64,000 bases of DNA from Bacteroidales bacterium (GCA_014860575.1 JACZJK010000016.1:186001-250000), one strand, 5' to 3'; numbered from the stretch's first letter, positions 26,718 to 35,881 are shown. The notes: generated by a model from the sequence alone, not told the origin. Program-made: numbers and translations.

Positions 26718-26850
26718 GAGTTGGCAGTTAGCAATAGGCAGTTGGCAGTAGCAGTAGGCGGTAGCAGTAGGCAGTAGCAGTAGCGGTAGGCTTTACAACT
26801 GTATGACAATTGTATGACAACTGTATGACAACTGCATCACAATACAAACG
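26718..26850 (+). repeat. Short-word repeat array (CAGTAGGCAGTAG / ACTGTATGACA words)
   Basis: The gap between receptor and permease consists of reiterated words: GGCAGTTGGCAGTAG and CAGTAGGCGGTAG types, then four copies of CAACTGTATGACA-like units (26799-26846). The second word type recurs at 37140-37190 and 47350-47420. Confidence 0.7.
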
Positions 26851-26892
26851 AACAATATATAGGTAAGTATCGAAACTCAAGCACCTGATTTA

Positions 26893-28143
26893 ATGCCCAA
26901 CACCGACTGGAAGAAGTACCCCGTTTTATTCAATCTTTACATTGCACAGGCAGTACCGATGAGTTTTTTCACTACGGTAGTACCTGTAATTATGCGGCAG
27001 GAAAACTACTCCCTGGAAGCTATCGGCATGCTTCAACTTGTTAAACTGCCGTGGGTGTTGAAATTTCTTTGGGCTCCGATAGTGGATAACAACACCAGCA
27101 GCCTCGGACACTTCAAGCGCTGGATTTATGTTTCGGAATTCTTTTATGCCGGAATTATTTTGGCAATTGGCTTTTTCAGCCTGCAAGTGAATTTCAGCCT
27201 TATTGTGGTGCTTATGTTGCTGGCCGTAATCGCCTCTGCAACTCAGGATATTGCCACCGATGCTTTTGCCATCCACATTCTGAAAAAGAAGGAGAGGGGC
27301 TACGGAAACAGTATGCAGTCGGCCGGAGGTTTTGCTGGCCATTTGATCGGTAGCGGTGTGTTGCTGGTTGTGTATTATTACCTGGGATGGTTTTTCCTGC
27401 TATTCTTTCTTGCCGTTTTTGTTTTGCTTGCGCTGATACCGCTTGCCTTTTACCGCAAGGCCTGTGATAAACCCGTTGTGCATGGTGTACGTGTGAACCT
27501 TGCTGACATCACCGGATTTTTTCGGGTTCCGGGAATGTACAAATGGATCATCATACTATTTTTCTATTATTCCGGCTTAATGGGCATCATGGCAATGCTG
27601 AAACCCTACCTGGTTGACCTGAATTACAATGCAAAAGACATTGGCTTGATGGCTGGAATTTTTGGAACCGGCATTGCGTTGGTCGCCTCCATTTTTGCAG
27701 GATTTATTGTGAAAAAGATCGGTTACGCGAAATCGCTTCGATACTTTCTTGGATTAAGCTTGCTGGCAGGGATTTACTTTTATGTGATGAGTATTTCGGG
27801 TGAACCTACTACAGTAGCAGTGTATGCCGGAATCTTTCTGCTTTGGCTGGCTTATGGTGCTTCTATGGTTGCCGTTTACACTGCAGCAATGGACATGGTG
27901 CGACCCGGTCGCGAAGGCACCGATTTTACCTTGCAAATTGTGATTACTCACCTCAGCGGTTTGGTGTTGGGCGTGATGAGCGGAAAATTCGCCGATAGCT
28001 TTGGATATGATGGTTTATTTTTGACCCAGGCATTGTTGAGTATTGTGGCTTTTGGATTGTTGATGTTGCTAAAGCCAGATTTGTTGAGAAAGCATGTTGA
28101 GAATGAAGTTTCAGAAAATGTTGAACCAAAAGCAAAATGTTAA
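26893..28143 (+). CDS. MFS transporter, AmpG / RhtX-FptX-like permease
   Basis: A 416-residue inner-membrane protein with about 12 hydrophobic segments. The segment LPWVLKFLWAPIVD near residues 53-66 and SATQDIATDAFA near 116-127 are typical of the AmpG/acetyl-CoA-transporter branch of the major facilitator superfamily. That branch also includes single-component siderophore importers (RhtX, FptX). Given the TonB receptor upstream and heme genes downstream, I infer that it imports an iron complex or tetrapyrrole released into the periplasm. A role in peptidoglycan fragment import (AmpG proper) is the main alternative. Confidence 0.85.
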   Translation: MPNTDWKKYPVLFNLYIAQAVPMSFFTTVVPVIMRQENYSLEAIGMLQLVKLPWVLKFLWAPIVDNNTSSLGHFKRWIYVSEFFYAGIILAIGFFSLQVNFSLIVVLMLLAVIASATQDIATDAFAIHILKKKERGYGNSMQSAGGFAGHLIGSGVLLVVYYYLGWFFLLFFLAVFVLLALIPLAFYRKACDKPVVHGVRVNLADITGFFRVPGMYKWIIILFFYYSGLMGIMAMLKPYLVDLNYNAKDIGLMAGIFGTGIALVASIFAGFIVKKIGYAKSLRYFLGLSLLAGIYFYVMSISGEPTTVAVYAGIFLLWLAYGASMVAVYTAAMDMVRPGREGTDFTLQIVITHLSGLVLGVMSGKFADSFGYDGLFLTQALLSIVAFGLLMLLKPDLLRKHVENEVSENVEPKAKC

Positions 28144-28163
28144 AACTAAGAACTCTTTGAAGA

Positions 28164-29534
28164 ATGATTGAGGAACGAAGTAAAAAAGTTGTAATCATCG
28201 GCGGAGGGCTTACGGGCCTCACCCTCGCATATTTATTGCAGCGCAAGGGTGTTGATTTTATCCTACTTGAAAAAGATGAAAAGGCGGGAGGTGTAATCAG
28301 AACCCATCATCATGACGGTTTTACTTATGAAATTGGTCCCAACACCGGAATCATCGCCCACCCGGAAGTAGCCGAGCTTTTCGAAATGCTCTCTCCCGAT
28401 TGCGAGCTGGAACTTGCCGATCCAAAAGCTGAAAATCGCTGGATACTAAAAAATGGGAAATGGCATGCACTGCCATCGGGATTTCTTGCTGCTGTTAAAA
28501 CGCCTCTGTTTAGCTGGAAAGATAAATTCGGAATTCTATCAGAGCCATTCCGTAAAAAAGGCGATGACCCGATGGAATCAATAGCCGGACTGGTGAAACG
28601 CCGCCTTGGCCAATCCTATCTCGATTATGCGGTGGACCCTTTTATTTCCGGAATTTATGCCGGCGATCCTGATTCACTCATTACAAAATATGCGCTGCCC
28701 AAACTCTATGCATTGGAACAGAATTATGGCAGTTTTATCAAAGGCGCTGTCAAGAAAGCCCGGGAGCCACGAAGCCAGCGTGATCGCAAAGCCACGCGCA
28801 AGGTGTTTTCAGCTAAAGGTGGATTAGGTAAGCTGATTGCCGCACTCGTAAAAAATATTCCAGAAGAGCGCCTGGTGTTTTCAGCAAAAGACATAAAAAT
28901 TGCAAAAAACGGTAATGAGTTTACTGTTGGTTTCAAATCCAGCAATGATGATCTGGTGAAGGTTCAGGCTGAAAAAGTTGTAACAACAACCGGCGCTTAT
29001 ACGCTGACGGATTTATTTGATTTTATTGACCCAAATCAGCTGTTGCCGGTTACAAAGTTGAATTATGCAAAGGTGGTTCAGGTGATCATGGCTTTCAGGA
29101 AATGGAATGGGCCTGTATTGAATGCTTTCGGTGGCTTGGTTCCAACGAAAGAAAACCGTAAAATCCTGGGTGTGCTTTTCCCTTCGTCCATTTTTCAGAA
29201 CCGGGTTCCTGAAGACGGTGCGCTGCTGTCGGTTTTTCTTGGTGGCGTTAAGAAACCGGAAATCTACGATATGGATGACACAACATTACTTGAGTTTGTG
29301 AATTCAGAGATGACGGATCTTTTACACACCAATCTGTCTGAACCTGCTTTTACCGAAATTCACCGCTACAAACATGCGATACCGCAGTACGATATAGCTT
29401 CCCCGCAAAGGCTGCAGCGCATTCACGAACTTGAAGAACAGCATCCGGGTTTGATCCTTGCCGGCAATATCCGCGACGGCATCGGCATTGCCGATCGTAT
29501 TAAACAAGCCACTGAAATATCAAAGATTATATGA
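28164..29534 (+). CDS. hemY: Protoporphyrinogen oxidase (HemY/HemG-type flavoprotein)
   Basis: A 456-residue FAD enzyme oxidising protoporphyrinogen IX to protoporphyrin IX. The dinucleotide-binding motif VVIIGGGLTGLTLAYLL is at residues 9-25, followed by LLEKDEKAGGVIRTHHHDGF and EIGPNTGI near 57-64, the usual signature of this family. The C-terminal GNIRDGIGIADRI is the second FAD-contacting segment. The gene sits 20 bp after the permease and its stop overlaps the ferrochelatase start by 4 bp (ATGA), indicating translational coupling and consecutive steps. The older symbol hemG is also used for this flavoenzyme. Confidence 0.92.
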   Translation: MIEERSKKVVIIGGGLTGLTLAYLLQRKGVDFILLEKDEKAGGVIRTHHHDGFTYEIGPNTGIIAHPEVAELFEMLSPDCELELADPKAENRWILKNGKWHALPSGFLAAVKTPLFSWKDKFGILSEPFRKKGDDPMESIAGLVKRRLGQSYLDYAVDPFISGIYAGDPDSLITKYALPKLYALEQNYGSFIKGAVKKAREPRSQRDRKATRKVFSAKGGLGKLIAALVKNIPEERLVFSAKDIKIAKNGNEFTVGFKSSNDDLVKVQAEKVVTTTGAYTLTDLFDFIDPNQLLPVTKLNYAKVVQVIMAFRKWNGPVLNAFGGLVPTKENRKILGVLFPSSIFQNRVPEDGALLSVFLGGVKKPEIYDMDDTTLLEFVNSEMTDLLHTNLSEPAFTEIHRYKHAIPQYDIASPQRLQRIHELEEQHPGLILAGNIRDGIGIADRIKQATEISKII

Positions 29535-30550
29535 GAACCGCCATCATCCTTGCCAATGTAGGAACCCCGGAAGCGCCAAAGGTTCGTAAAGTTTACACTT
29601 ACCTCACGCAGTTTCTGAACGATCCGAGGGTGATTGACATTCCCTGGTTATTTAGAAAATTGCTGGTGAACCTGATTATCATCCCTTTCAGGGTTCGCAA
29701 CTCAACAAAGCTGTATAAAATGCTTTGGACAGAAAAAGGTTCACCGCTGCTTTACCTGTCTGAGAGACTTGCCGGGAAATTGGAAGCAAGACTTGGCAGG
29801 GATCACAAGGTTTTTGTAGCAATGCGTTATGGAAAACCTGCTCTGAAGGATGTGGTTCAGCAAATAAAAGAAGGAAAGTTTGACGAGGTGGTGATTGTGC
29901 CCATGTTCCCGCAATACGCTTCTTCCACCACCGGCACGGCCACCGATGAAATCCTGAAACAAATAAGCAAGTGGAATGTGATTCCATCAATTCGTTTTAT
30001 GGGACAGTTTTATGATCATCCCGCCTACCTTGATGCTTTCTTGAAACAAGTGAGCAAATACAATTTAAGCGATTACGACCATTTTCTTTTCTCATACCAC
30101 GGCCTCCCCGACAGGCATGTGAACAAGGTTCACCCAACTATAAGCGTTCACAACTGCAATTGTGAAGTAACAATGCCGGAACACGGTGCATATTGCTATA
30201 AAGCCACTTGCCATGAAACCACGAGGCTGCTGGCTGACCAATTAAAAATTGCGAAAAGTAAATATACCGTTGCATTCCAATCGAGGTTGGATAAAAACTG
30301 GCTCACACCTTTTTCCGACAAGGTTATCGTTGACCTTGCAAAATCCGGCAAAAAGAAAATTCTGGTCTTTGCCCCATCCTTTGTAACCGATTGCCTTGAA
30401 ACCATTATCGAAATTGGCGTGGAGTATGAAGAATTATTCAAAGAAAACGGTGGAGAAACCATGCAACTCGCTGAAGTGCTGAATGATTCGGATATTTGGG
30501 CGGAGGGGTTGAGGGAGATGATATTGGGTCCAAGCGGAAAATTGATTTGA
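29531..30550 (+). CDS. hemH: Ferrochelatase, with an internal Cys-rich segment
   Basis: Ferrochelatase inserts Fe(II) into protoporphyrin IX, the last step of heme b synthesis. The 339 residues include the active-site His H190 in FSYHGLPDRH, and VTDCLETIIEIGVEYEE near 285-301 contains the conserved Glu. Between residues 209 and 227 lie four cysteines (C209, C211, C222, C227) in a short insert. Some bacterial ferrochelatases carry a [2Fe-2S] cluster on internal cysteines, so a cluster is possible. The start overlaps the hemY stop by 4 bp. Confidence 0.94.
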   Translation: MRTAIILANVGTPEAPKVRKVYTYLTQFLNDPRVIDIPWLFRKLLVNLIIIPFRVRNSTKLYKMLWTEKGSPLLYLSERLAGKLEARLGRDHKVFVAMRYGKPALKDVVQQIKEGKFDEVVIVPMFPQYASSTTGTATDEILKQISKWNVIPSIRFMGQFYDHPAYLDAFLKQVSKYNLSDYDHFLFSYHGLPDRHVNKVHPTISVHNCNCEVTMPEHGAYCYKATCHETTRLLADQLKIAKSKYTVAFQSRLDKNWLTPFSDKVIVDLAKSGKKKILVFAPSFVTDCLETIIEIGVEYEELFKENGGETMQLAEVLNDSDIWAEGLREMILGPSGKLI

Positions 30551-30600
30551 ACCACATAGACACATAGCACACATAGAAAAGACATAATCTTGAAAGTCTG
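30551..30600 (+). repeat. Short-word repeat (CACATAGACACATAG)
   Basis: AACCACATAGACACATAGCA followed by CACATAG words just after the hemH stop. It is a short low-complexity array like the CACTAAGG arrays at 44703-44838. Confidence 0.45.
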
Positions 30601-30643
30601 GAAACAATTGGTTTTAGTAACCTTACAGTTTTAAAAGTCAAAT

Positions 30644-30680
30644 CTGTACAATTTTGCAATCGGATTGCAAAACTGTACAG
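30644..30680. terminator. 37-bp inverted repeat between convergent hemH and glyS
   Basis: Arms of 18 bp (CTGTACAATTTTGCAATC and GATTGCAAAACTGTACAG) flank a single base with one mismatch. It lies between two convergent genes with no other terminator and is probably a bidirectional terminator, although neither side has a strong T-run. A protein-binding site is the alternative. Confidence 0.55.
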
Positions 30681-30732
30681 AATTATAAGGAATGACCCTG
30701 ATTAATTAAAAACTTGATGAGTAATTCTTCGG

Positions 30733-32256
30733 CTATTGCGGCCTGAGTTTCTTTCTGATAATTTCCTGTAATTGCCCGATATCAACCCTTTCCTGCATCA
30801 TGCTGTCGCGTTCGCGGATGGTGACGGTATTGTCTTCGAGGGTTTGGTGGTCAACCGTGATGCAGTAAGGCGTGCCAATGGCATCTTGCCGACGATAACG
30901 GCGGCCAATGGAATCCTTCTCCTCAAACTGGCAGCGGAAATCAACTTTTAACTCGTCCATGATTTCGCGGGCTTTTTCGGGCAGGCCGTCTTTGGCAACA
31001 AGTGGAAGCACGGCTGCTTTTACGGGTGCCAAAACAGGCGGAATTCGTAAAACTACCCGCTCGCTACCATCGTCGAGTTTTTCTTCTTCGTAAGCATTGC
31101 TGAGTACAGCAAAGAAAGTGCGGTCGAGGCCGATAGAAGTTTCGACAACGTAAGGAACATAGCTCTCATTGATTTCCGGGTCGAAATACTGGAGCTTTTT
31201 ACCAGAGAATTTCTGATGGGCACTAAGATCAAAGTCGGTGCGGGAATGAATTCCTTCCAGTTCCTTAAACCCGATGGGAAACTCAAACTCAATATCGCAG
31301 GCGGCATTGGCGTAATGCGCCAGTTTATCGTGGTCGTGAAAACGATATTTCTCAATAGGCAAACCCAGCGAAAGATGCCATTTCATGCGTGCTTCCTTCC
31401 AATAGGTATACCATTCCATTTCGGTTCCCGGCTTCACAAAAAACTGCATTTCCATTTGTTCGAACTCACGCATGCGAAACACAAATTGACGGGCTACAAT
31501 TTCGTTTCTGAATGCTTTCCCTATCTGTGCGATCCCAAAGGGGATTTTCATGCGGGCTGATTTCTGAACGTTCAGGAAGTTCACGAAAATCCCCTGTGCG
31601 GTTTCGGGTCGCAAATAGATAGTGTTCGCACCTTCGCTGAGAGAACCTATTTGCGTAGAAAACATCAGGTTGAACTGGCGAACCTCTGTCCAGTTGCGGC
31701 TGCCGGAAACGGGGCACACAATTTCGAGGTCTTCGATGAGGGTTTTAAAAGCAGCCATATCTTCTTTTTCCATGGCCGAATACAACCTGCTCTTGATTTC
31801 CCCGATTTTCTGCTGGTACTCTACGATGCGGGGATTGGTTTCAAGAAAAAGCACACGGTTAAAGCTATCGCCAAAACGTTTTGCGGCTTTTTCGGCTTCT
31901 TTTTCTATTTTCTCTTCAATTTTAGCAATGTGATCCTCAACCAGAACATCGGCTCGGTAGCGTTTTTTTGAATCCTTATTGTCAATCATTGGATCGTTAA
32001 AAGCATCCACATGGCCTGAAGCCTTCCAAATGGTGGGGTGCATGAAAATGGCTGAATCCAGCCCAACGATATTTTCGTGGTGCTGTACCATGGCTTTCCA
32101 CCAATGGTTGGCAATATTCTTTTTCAGCTCAACTCCAAACGGGCCGTAATCGTACACAGCGCTAAGTCCGTCGTAAATTTCACTGGATTGAAAAACAAAC
32201 CCATACTCCTTGGCATGGGATATTATTTTTTTGAGGGAATCTTCGTTTTTTATCAT
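30733..32256 (-). CDS. glyS: Glycyl-tRNA synthetase (class II, homodimeric type)
   Basis: A 507-residue alpha2-type GlyRS. I chose the ATG at 32256 (MIKNEDSLKKIISHAKEYG); an in-frame upstream ATG adds 15 hydrophobic residues and overlaps the promoter element. Class II motifs are visible: YDYGPFGVELKKN near 34-46 (motif 1 region), LRPETAQGIFVNF near 213-225 and FRMREFEQMEMQFF near 258-271 (motif 2), and a C-terminal anticodon-binding domain starting near PPVLAPVKAAVLPL. This type, not the alpha2beta2 GlyQS type, is normal in Bacteroidota. It is convergent with hemH. Confidence 0.96.
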   Translation of the reverse strand: MIKNEDSLKKIISHAKEYGFVFQSSEIYDGLSAVYDYGPFGVELKKNIANHWWKAMVQHHENIVGLDSAIFMHPTIWKASGHVDAFNDPMIDNKDSKKRYRADVLVEDHIAKIEEKIEKEAEKAAKRFGDSFNRVLFLETNPRIVEYQQKIGEIKSRLYSAMEKEDMAAFKTLIEDLEIVCPVSGSRNWTEVRQFNLMFSTQIGSLSEGANTIYLRPETAQGIFVNFLNVQKSARMKIPFGIAQIGKAFRNEIVARQFVFRMREFEQMEMQFFVKPGTEMEWYTYWKEARMKWHLSLGLPIEKYRFHDHDKLAHYANAACDIEFEFPIGFKELEGIHSRTDFDLSAHQKFSGKKLQYFDPEINESYVPYVVETSIGLDRTFFAVLSNAYEEEKLDDGSERVVLRIPPVLAPVKAAVLPLVAKDGLPEKAREIMDELKVDFRCQFEEKDSIGRRYRRQDAIGTPYCITVDHQTLEDNTVTIRERDSMMQERVDIGQLQEIIRKKLRPQ

Positions 32257-32260
32257 GGCG

Positions 32261-32268
32261 CAAAAGTA
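32261..32268 (-). promoter_or_regulatory. -7 promoter element directly abutting glyS
   Basis: On the minus strand TACTTTTG ends 4 bp before the glyS ATG at 32256. With the usual 4-8 bp from element to start, transcription would begin at or near the ATG, so the message may be leaderless. No TTG is found at the -33 distance. Confidence 0.5.
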
Positions 32269-32407
32269 GAAAAAAAATAAGCGCTGATTGATGCAGGCCA
32301 ACCGTATGGTTTTCCTTTATACAAGCTGAATTCATTTGCTTATCTCTGCGATGTATTCAATTTTTCAGGATAGCATTGTGCTACATTTCGGATTTTGCCG
32401 GTTTGAA

Positions 32408-33034
32408 TTATCGCTTATTATTCAGCTTCAATTCTATGTTCAGTGAATCAGCAACTTTAATTAAGAAATCTTTAATATGCCTGCTCTTTTCTTTGAGTTC
32501 AAGCTCGTTATTCAGGTTTTGCGCAAAACCAAGGGTTTCATGTAATTTGTCCACGGGTAGTAAAGCACAACTGAGACAATAAAAACCTTTTGAGCGGCCA
32601 TCATCATAATTGTTCAACAGTTCATTCAAAATCTCCATTCGTGTCTTCTGGTTTTCTAGGAACTTTTCAATCCCTTTGGACTGGATGAAATCAAGATTTG
32701 CAAAAACCTTTTTATGGGTCACAAATGAGTCATAGCCATTTTTCTCTGAATCAAATCGTTTGCAAGGATACTCCGGGCAATCGGAACAAACTTCAAACTT
32801 GTTTTTGATCACGCAGCAAGTCAGAAATCCACACGAAGGATGTTTCTCTTTAAAGTTCAATCCGCCACAACCCGGGCAAGCCGAATTTCCTGAGGTATAG
32901 AACCGGGGGCATAGCCCACAATCTATTCCACAGCTTCCTATAGTTTCATATTGCTTTAATTTCTCTGCCATTTTGTTGAGAACCGGATAGCGCGGGATTT
33001 GATTTCGTTCCAGCTTAAAGCCATAAGTTTTCAT
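32408..33034 (-). CDS. DUF3795 Cys-rich protein
   Basis: A 208-residue cytoplasmic protein of the DUF3795 type; function unknown. Cysteines are clustered in CGIDCGLCPRF, ACPGCGG, CGFLTCCVIK, CSDCPEYPCKRF and CLSCALL, a pattern suggesting zinc or Fe-S binding. The ATG at 33034 (MKTYGFKLERN) was chosen over the frame start at 33079; a third candidate at 32971 (MAEKLKQYETIG) starts just before the first Cys motif. It appears to stand alone. Confidence 0.7.
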   Translation of the reverse strand: MKTYGFKLERNQIPRYPVLNKMAEKLKQYETIGSCGIDCGLCPRFYTSGNSACPGCGGLNFKEKHPSCGFLTCCVIKNKFEVCSDCPEYPCKRFDSEKNGYDSFVTHKKVFANLDFIQSKGIEKFLENQKTRMEILNELLNNYDDGRSKGFYCLSCALLPVDKLHETLGFAQNLNNELELKEKSRHIKDFLIKVADSLNIELKLNNKR

Positions 33035-33294
33035 TGAAAAACAAATATAAGTCTTTTGTTGTGCCGAAAACCACAACAACAGGATTCTTCAGGTTTGGCT
33101 ACCAGGGCTGATACTTTATTGAAGTTTTAGTATTCAAAATAAACCAAATTGTATTTTTCTTGTTTAAAACAATTATAAATAGCATCAGGGTGAAATATAA
33201 TCTCTTACAAAACTTCATGAACAAACTACCTTTTGATGTACGCTGATCACTCTGGAACGCCTTATTACCTTGCTAGTAAAGAAATACATACAAC

Positions 33295-34059
33295 ATGAAG
33301 CATACAATACTTTTCTTACTTTATATGACAACCCTCTTCTGGACAACCAATAGCCTTTTTGCACAACAGGGATTTGTTGCCTTTGGCGGCGAAGCCACAG
33401 GCGCAGGTGGCAACCTGAGTATTTCCGGCGGTCTGATTGATTTTGAATATTATTCATCCGCCCAGGGGAGTCTGAGTCTTGGGCTGCAGCATAGCTGGGA
33501 TGAGATTGCCAGTATCCCGCCATTACTTGAAGTACCCAACACTATCGTTGGCAACGGTCAACTGCTTTGTTTCAATGCCACACAAACAGTAACTATAGCA
33601 GGCGATGGGAAACAATTTACCGTTCAGAATGGAGGCCATGCCGACATAATTGCAGGCCAGAATATTTTTCTGTTGCCGGGAACCGTGGTTTTACCCGGTG
33701 GAAGTCTTCATGCATACATTTCAACAGAATATTGCGATGATTCGGAAAGCATACTTGCGTCAGCAGAAAATGAATCTTATCAGGAGTTTCAGGGTTTCGA
33801 ACCCGAAAGAAGCAGTAATTTTTTCAGTGTTTTTCCGAACCCTACTTCAGGAAACCTGACACTTGAAATGACTGATAATAAGGGGTTCTCAAGCATCCGG
33901 ATTGAGATATTCAATGCACAGGGCAATCTGATCCTCACCACCAATGAAGCAGTTGCAAAACAATACAGCTTAAGCATAGCAAATAAACCGCCGGGTGTTT
34001 ACCTCATCAGGGTATTAAGAGATTTAGAAATTGGAATTCAAAAGATTATCAAATATTAA
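33295..34059 (+). CDS. T9SS-exported protein of unknown function
   Basis: A 254-residue secreted protein. A signal peptide (about 1-23, ending SLFAQQ) is followed by a Gly/Ser-rich region (FGGEATGAGGNLSISGG), strand-rich sequence with no recognised domain, and a type A sorting domain from about residue 178 (VFPNPTSGNLTLEM ... PGVYLIRVLRD). It is 74 bp upstream of the tail-fibre-like gene on the same strand. This pairing of a short T9SS protein with a secreted trimeric protein is common in Bacteroidota, but the function is unknown. Confidence 0.78.
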   Translation: MKHTILFLLYMTTLFWTTNSLFAQQGFVAFGGEATGAGGNLSISGGLIDFEYYSSAQGSLSLGLQHSWDEIASIPPLLEVPNTIVGNGQLLCFNATQTVTIAGDGKQFTVQNGGHADIIAGQNIFLLPGTVVLPGGSLHAYISTEYCDDSESILASAENESYQEFQGFEPERSSNFFSVFPNPTSGNLTLEMTDNKGFSSIRIEIFNAQGNLILTTNEAVAKQYSLSIANKPPGVYLIRVLRDLEIGIQKIIKY

Positions 34060-34133
34060 TCACGCCAATTTACATACACACCCACTTTGAACCAATTTTC
34101 CCAGGCAAAAGAATAACAACTAAACTCAAAAAC

Positions 34134-35771
34134 ATGAAAAGGATAATTACTACAACAATCTTATCATCATTGATCATCGGTGTAATGGCACAGGCCCCAT
34201 TGCGGATCGGTTACCAGGCTGTGGTTCGCGATAACAGCAATCAACTCATTGTTAACAGTGAGGTTGGGATCAGAACCACTATTCTGCAAGGATCGCCTGA
34301 GGGAACGGTCATTTATCAGGAATTGCATTATCCCAATCCGGAAACAAACGTCAATGGACTTGTAACACTTCAAATTGGCGGCGGCTTGCCACTTCAGGGT
34401 TCTATCAACGATCTGCAACTGGATCAGGGCCCATTTTTCCTCAAAACTGAAACCGATCCCAACGGAGGAACCACTTATACAATTACCGGCACTACGGAGT
34501 TTTTAAGCACACCGTATTCATTGTATGCCAATAAAGCAAATCCTGTTGGTCCGGCCGGAGGTGATCTGACAGGTACTTATCCAAATCCTGCAATAGCAAA
34601 TTCGGCGGTTACAAATGCCAAATTGGCCAACAATTCAGTTACTACAACTAAAATTGCCAACAATGCCGTTACTGGAGCAAAAATTGCTGATGGTGCTATC
34701 ACTCCAGAAAAGATCGCTAACGGTGCCGTTACTAGTGAAAAACTGAACAGCATGGGGGCAACTATAGGAAATCTTTTAAGCTATAATGGATCAGCCTGGA
34801 CACCAGTGGCTAAAAATACAGTAAGCCCCTGGAATATCAAATTCAATGGTGATATTGATTTTCCTAATGGCCGTGTACACATAGGCCCAAGCTGGGGCTC
34901 TATGCCATCCAACTGGAATCTTACCGTGTTAGATACCACACCTACATACCTTACTGTTGGCGGTACTACTTTTAATACAGGCGTAAATGGTGGTTTATCG
35001 TTCACCGAAGGTTTCAATAGCATTGGCTCATGTGGGTTTGATTTTTTTGTTGATGGCAATGCTTTTGGTTATACCGGCTTGTTTCTGGTTGGCGGCTGTC
35101 CCACAAAAAATGACACCATCTTTGAGGCGAACCGCTTTGGTGAAATAACCTTCCGGGACCAGGTGACCATACACTCCCATGATGTCTTGGCCACAAATAC
35201 TTATGCAGACTTCCAGGTAAACCACCGGGCCTTAGCCAATACAACCACCACATCAACCAACAGAAGAAAAGGGATCGCACTCAGAAGCTACAATACTTCT
35301 ACCCGTCAATGGAATATTGCTACCCGCGACAACAACAACCTCGAGTTTTTCTATAATGGCACGTTGAGGGGTACCTTCAGCGCTGCAAACGGGGTTTATA
35401 CTTCGAGTTCTGACCGGAAACTGAAAACGGACATTGAGCCTTTGCCGTCCGTGCTTTCAAAGGTGAAATCCCTCGAAGCCTTCAGCTACCGCTTTGAATG
35501 GCAAACCGAAGAAGAGCAGGAACGCAGCATCGGTTTTATGGCACAGGATGTAATGCAACATTTTCCGGAACTGGTTTACGAAGCTACTCATGATGACGAA
35601 GAAAGCTGGTATCAATTGAATTATTCGGGATTTGGAGTTATTGCCCTGAAAGCTATTCAAGAGCAGCAGGTAATAATCGAAACCCAGCATGAAAGAATTG
35701 CAGCGCTCGAACAGAAGTTAAATGAAGTGCTGATGCAAATTGAAGCGTCAGCAATCAAGGCTGAAAAGTAA
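34134..35771 (+). CDS. Secreted tail-fibre-like protein with peptidase S74 chaperone domain
   Basis: A 545-residue protein with an N-terminal signal peptide (about 1-20, ending GVMAQA). RIGYQAVVRDNSNQLIVNSE near residues 24-43 opens a beta-sandwich of a kind common in Bacteroidota surface proteins. Residues about 160-205 hold repeated short units (NAKLANNS, TTKIANNA, GAKIADGA, PEKIANGA, SEKLNSMG), as in trimeric phage tail fibres. The C-terminus carries the intramolecular chaperone domain: SSDRKLKTDI near 425-434, IGFMAQDVM, then a coiled coil (QQVIIETQHERIAALEQKL). Such domains drive trimerisation and may self-cleave after the conserved Ser. No T9SS domain is visible, so surface assembly is uncertain. 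Confidence 0.82.
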   Translation: MKRIITTTILSSLIIGVMAQAPLRIGYQAVVRDNSNQLIVNSEVGIRTTILQGSPEGTVIYQELHYPNPETNVNGLVTLQIGGGLPLQGSINDLQLDQGPFFLKTETDPNGGTTYTITGTTEFLSTPYSLYANKANPVGPAGGDLTGTYPNPAIANSAVTNAKLANNSVTTTKIANNAVTGAKIADGAITPEKIANGAVTSEKLNSMGATIGNLLSYNGSAWTPVAKNTVSPWNIKFNGDIDFPNGRVHIGPSWGSMPSNWNLTVLDTTPTYLTVGGTTFNTGVNGGLSFTEGFNSIGSCGFDFFVDGNAFGYTGLFLVGGCPTKNDTIFEANRFGEITFRDQVTIHSHDVLATNTYADFQVNHRALANTTTTSTNRRKGIALRSYNTSTRQWNIATRDNNNLEFFYNGTLRGTFSAANGVYTSSSDRKLKTDIEPLPSVLSKVKSLEAFSYRFEWQTEEEQERSIGFMAQDVMQHFPELVYEATHDDEESWYQLNYSGFGVIALKAIQEQQVIIETQHERIAALEQKLNEVLMQIEASAIKAEK

Positions 35772-35868
35772 TTTCATCAAGCGCAATCAGAGCGTTTGAA
35801 AATGATAGCTTGTCAAAGCTTTAGGCATCACATTTAGAACCCAGACAGGCTGTTGTTGAAATTTACCT

Positions 35869-35876
35869 TACTTTTG
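35869..35876 (+). promoter_or_regulatory. -7 promoter element directly abutting the DUF3109 gene
   Basis: TACTTTTG matches TAnnTTTG and ends 5 bp before the ATG at 35882. Transcription would start at or next to the ATG, so the mRNA may be leaderless. No TTG at -33 is visible at the correct spacing. Confidence 0.5.
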
Positions 35877-35881
35877 TCCTC

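Noticed and set aside
26718-26850. Possible CRISPR or tandem-repeat array
   Set aside because: The words are short, of varying length and without unique spacers, so it is a low-complexity word array.
34134-35771. Prophage remnant, because of the tail-fibre-like repeats and S74 domain
   Set aside because: The protein has a signal peptide and no phage genes lie nearby. Such proteins are common secreted proteins in Bacteroidota.
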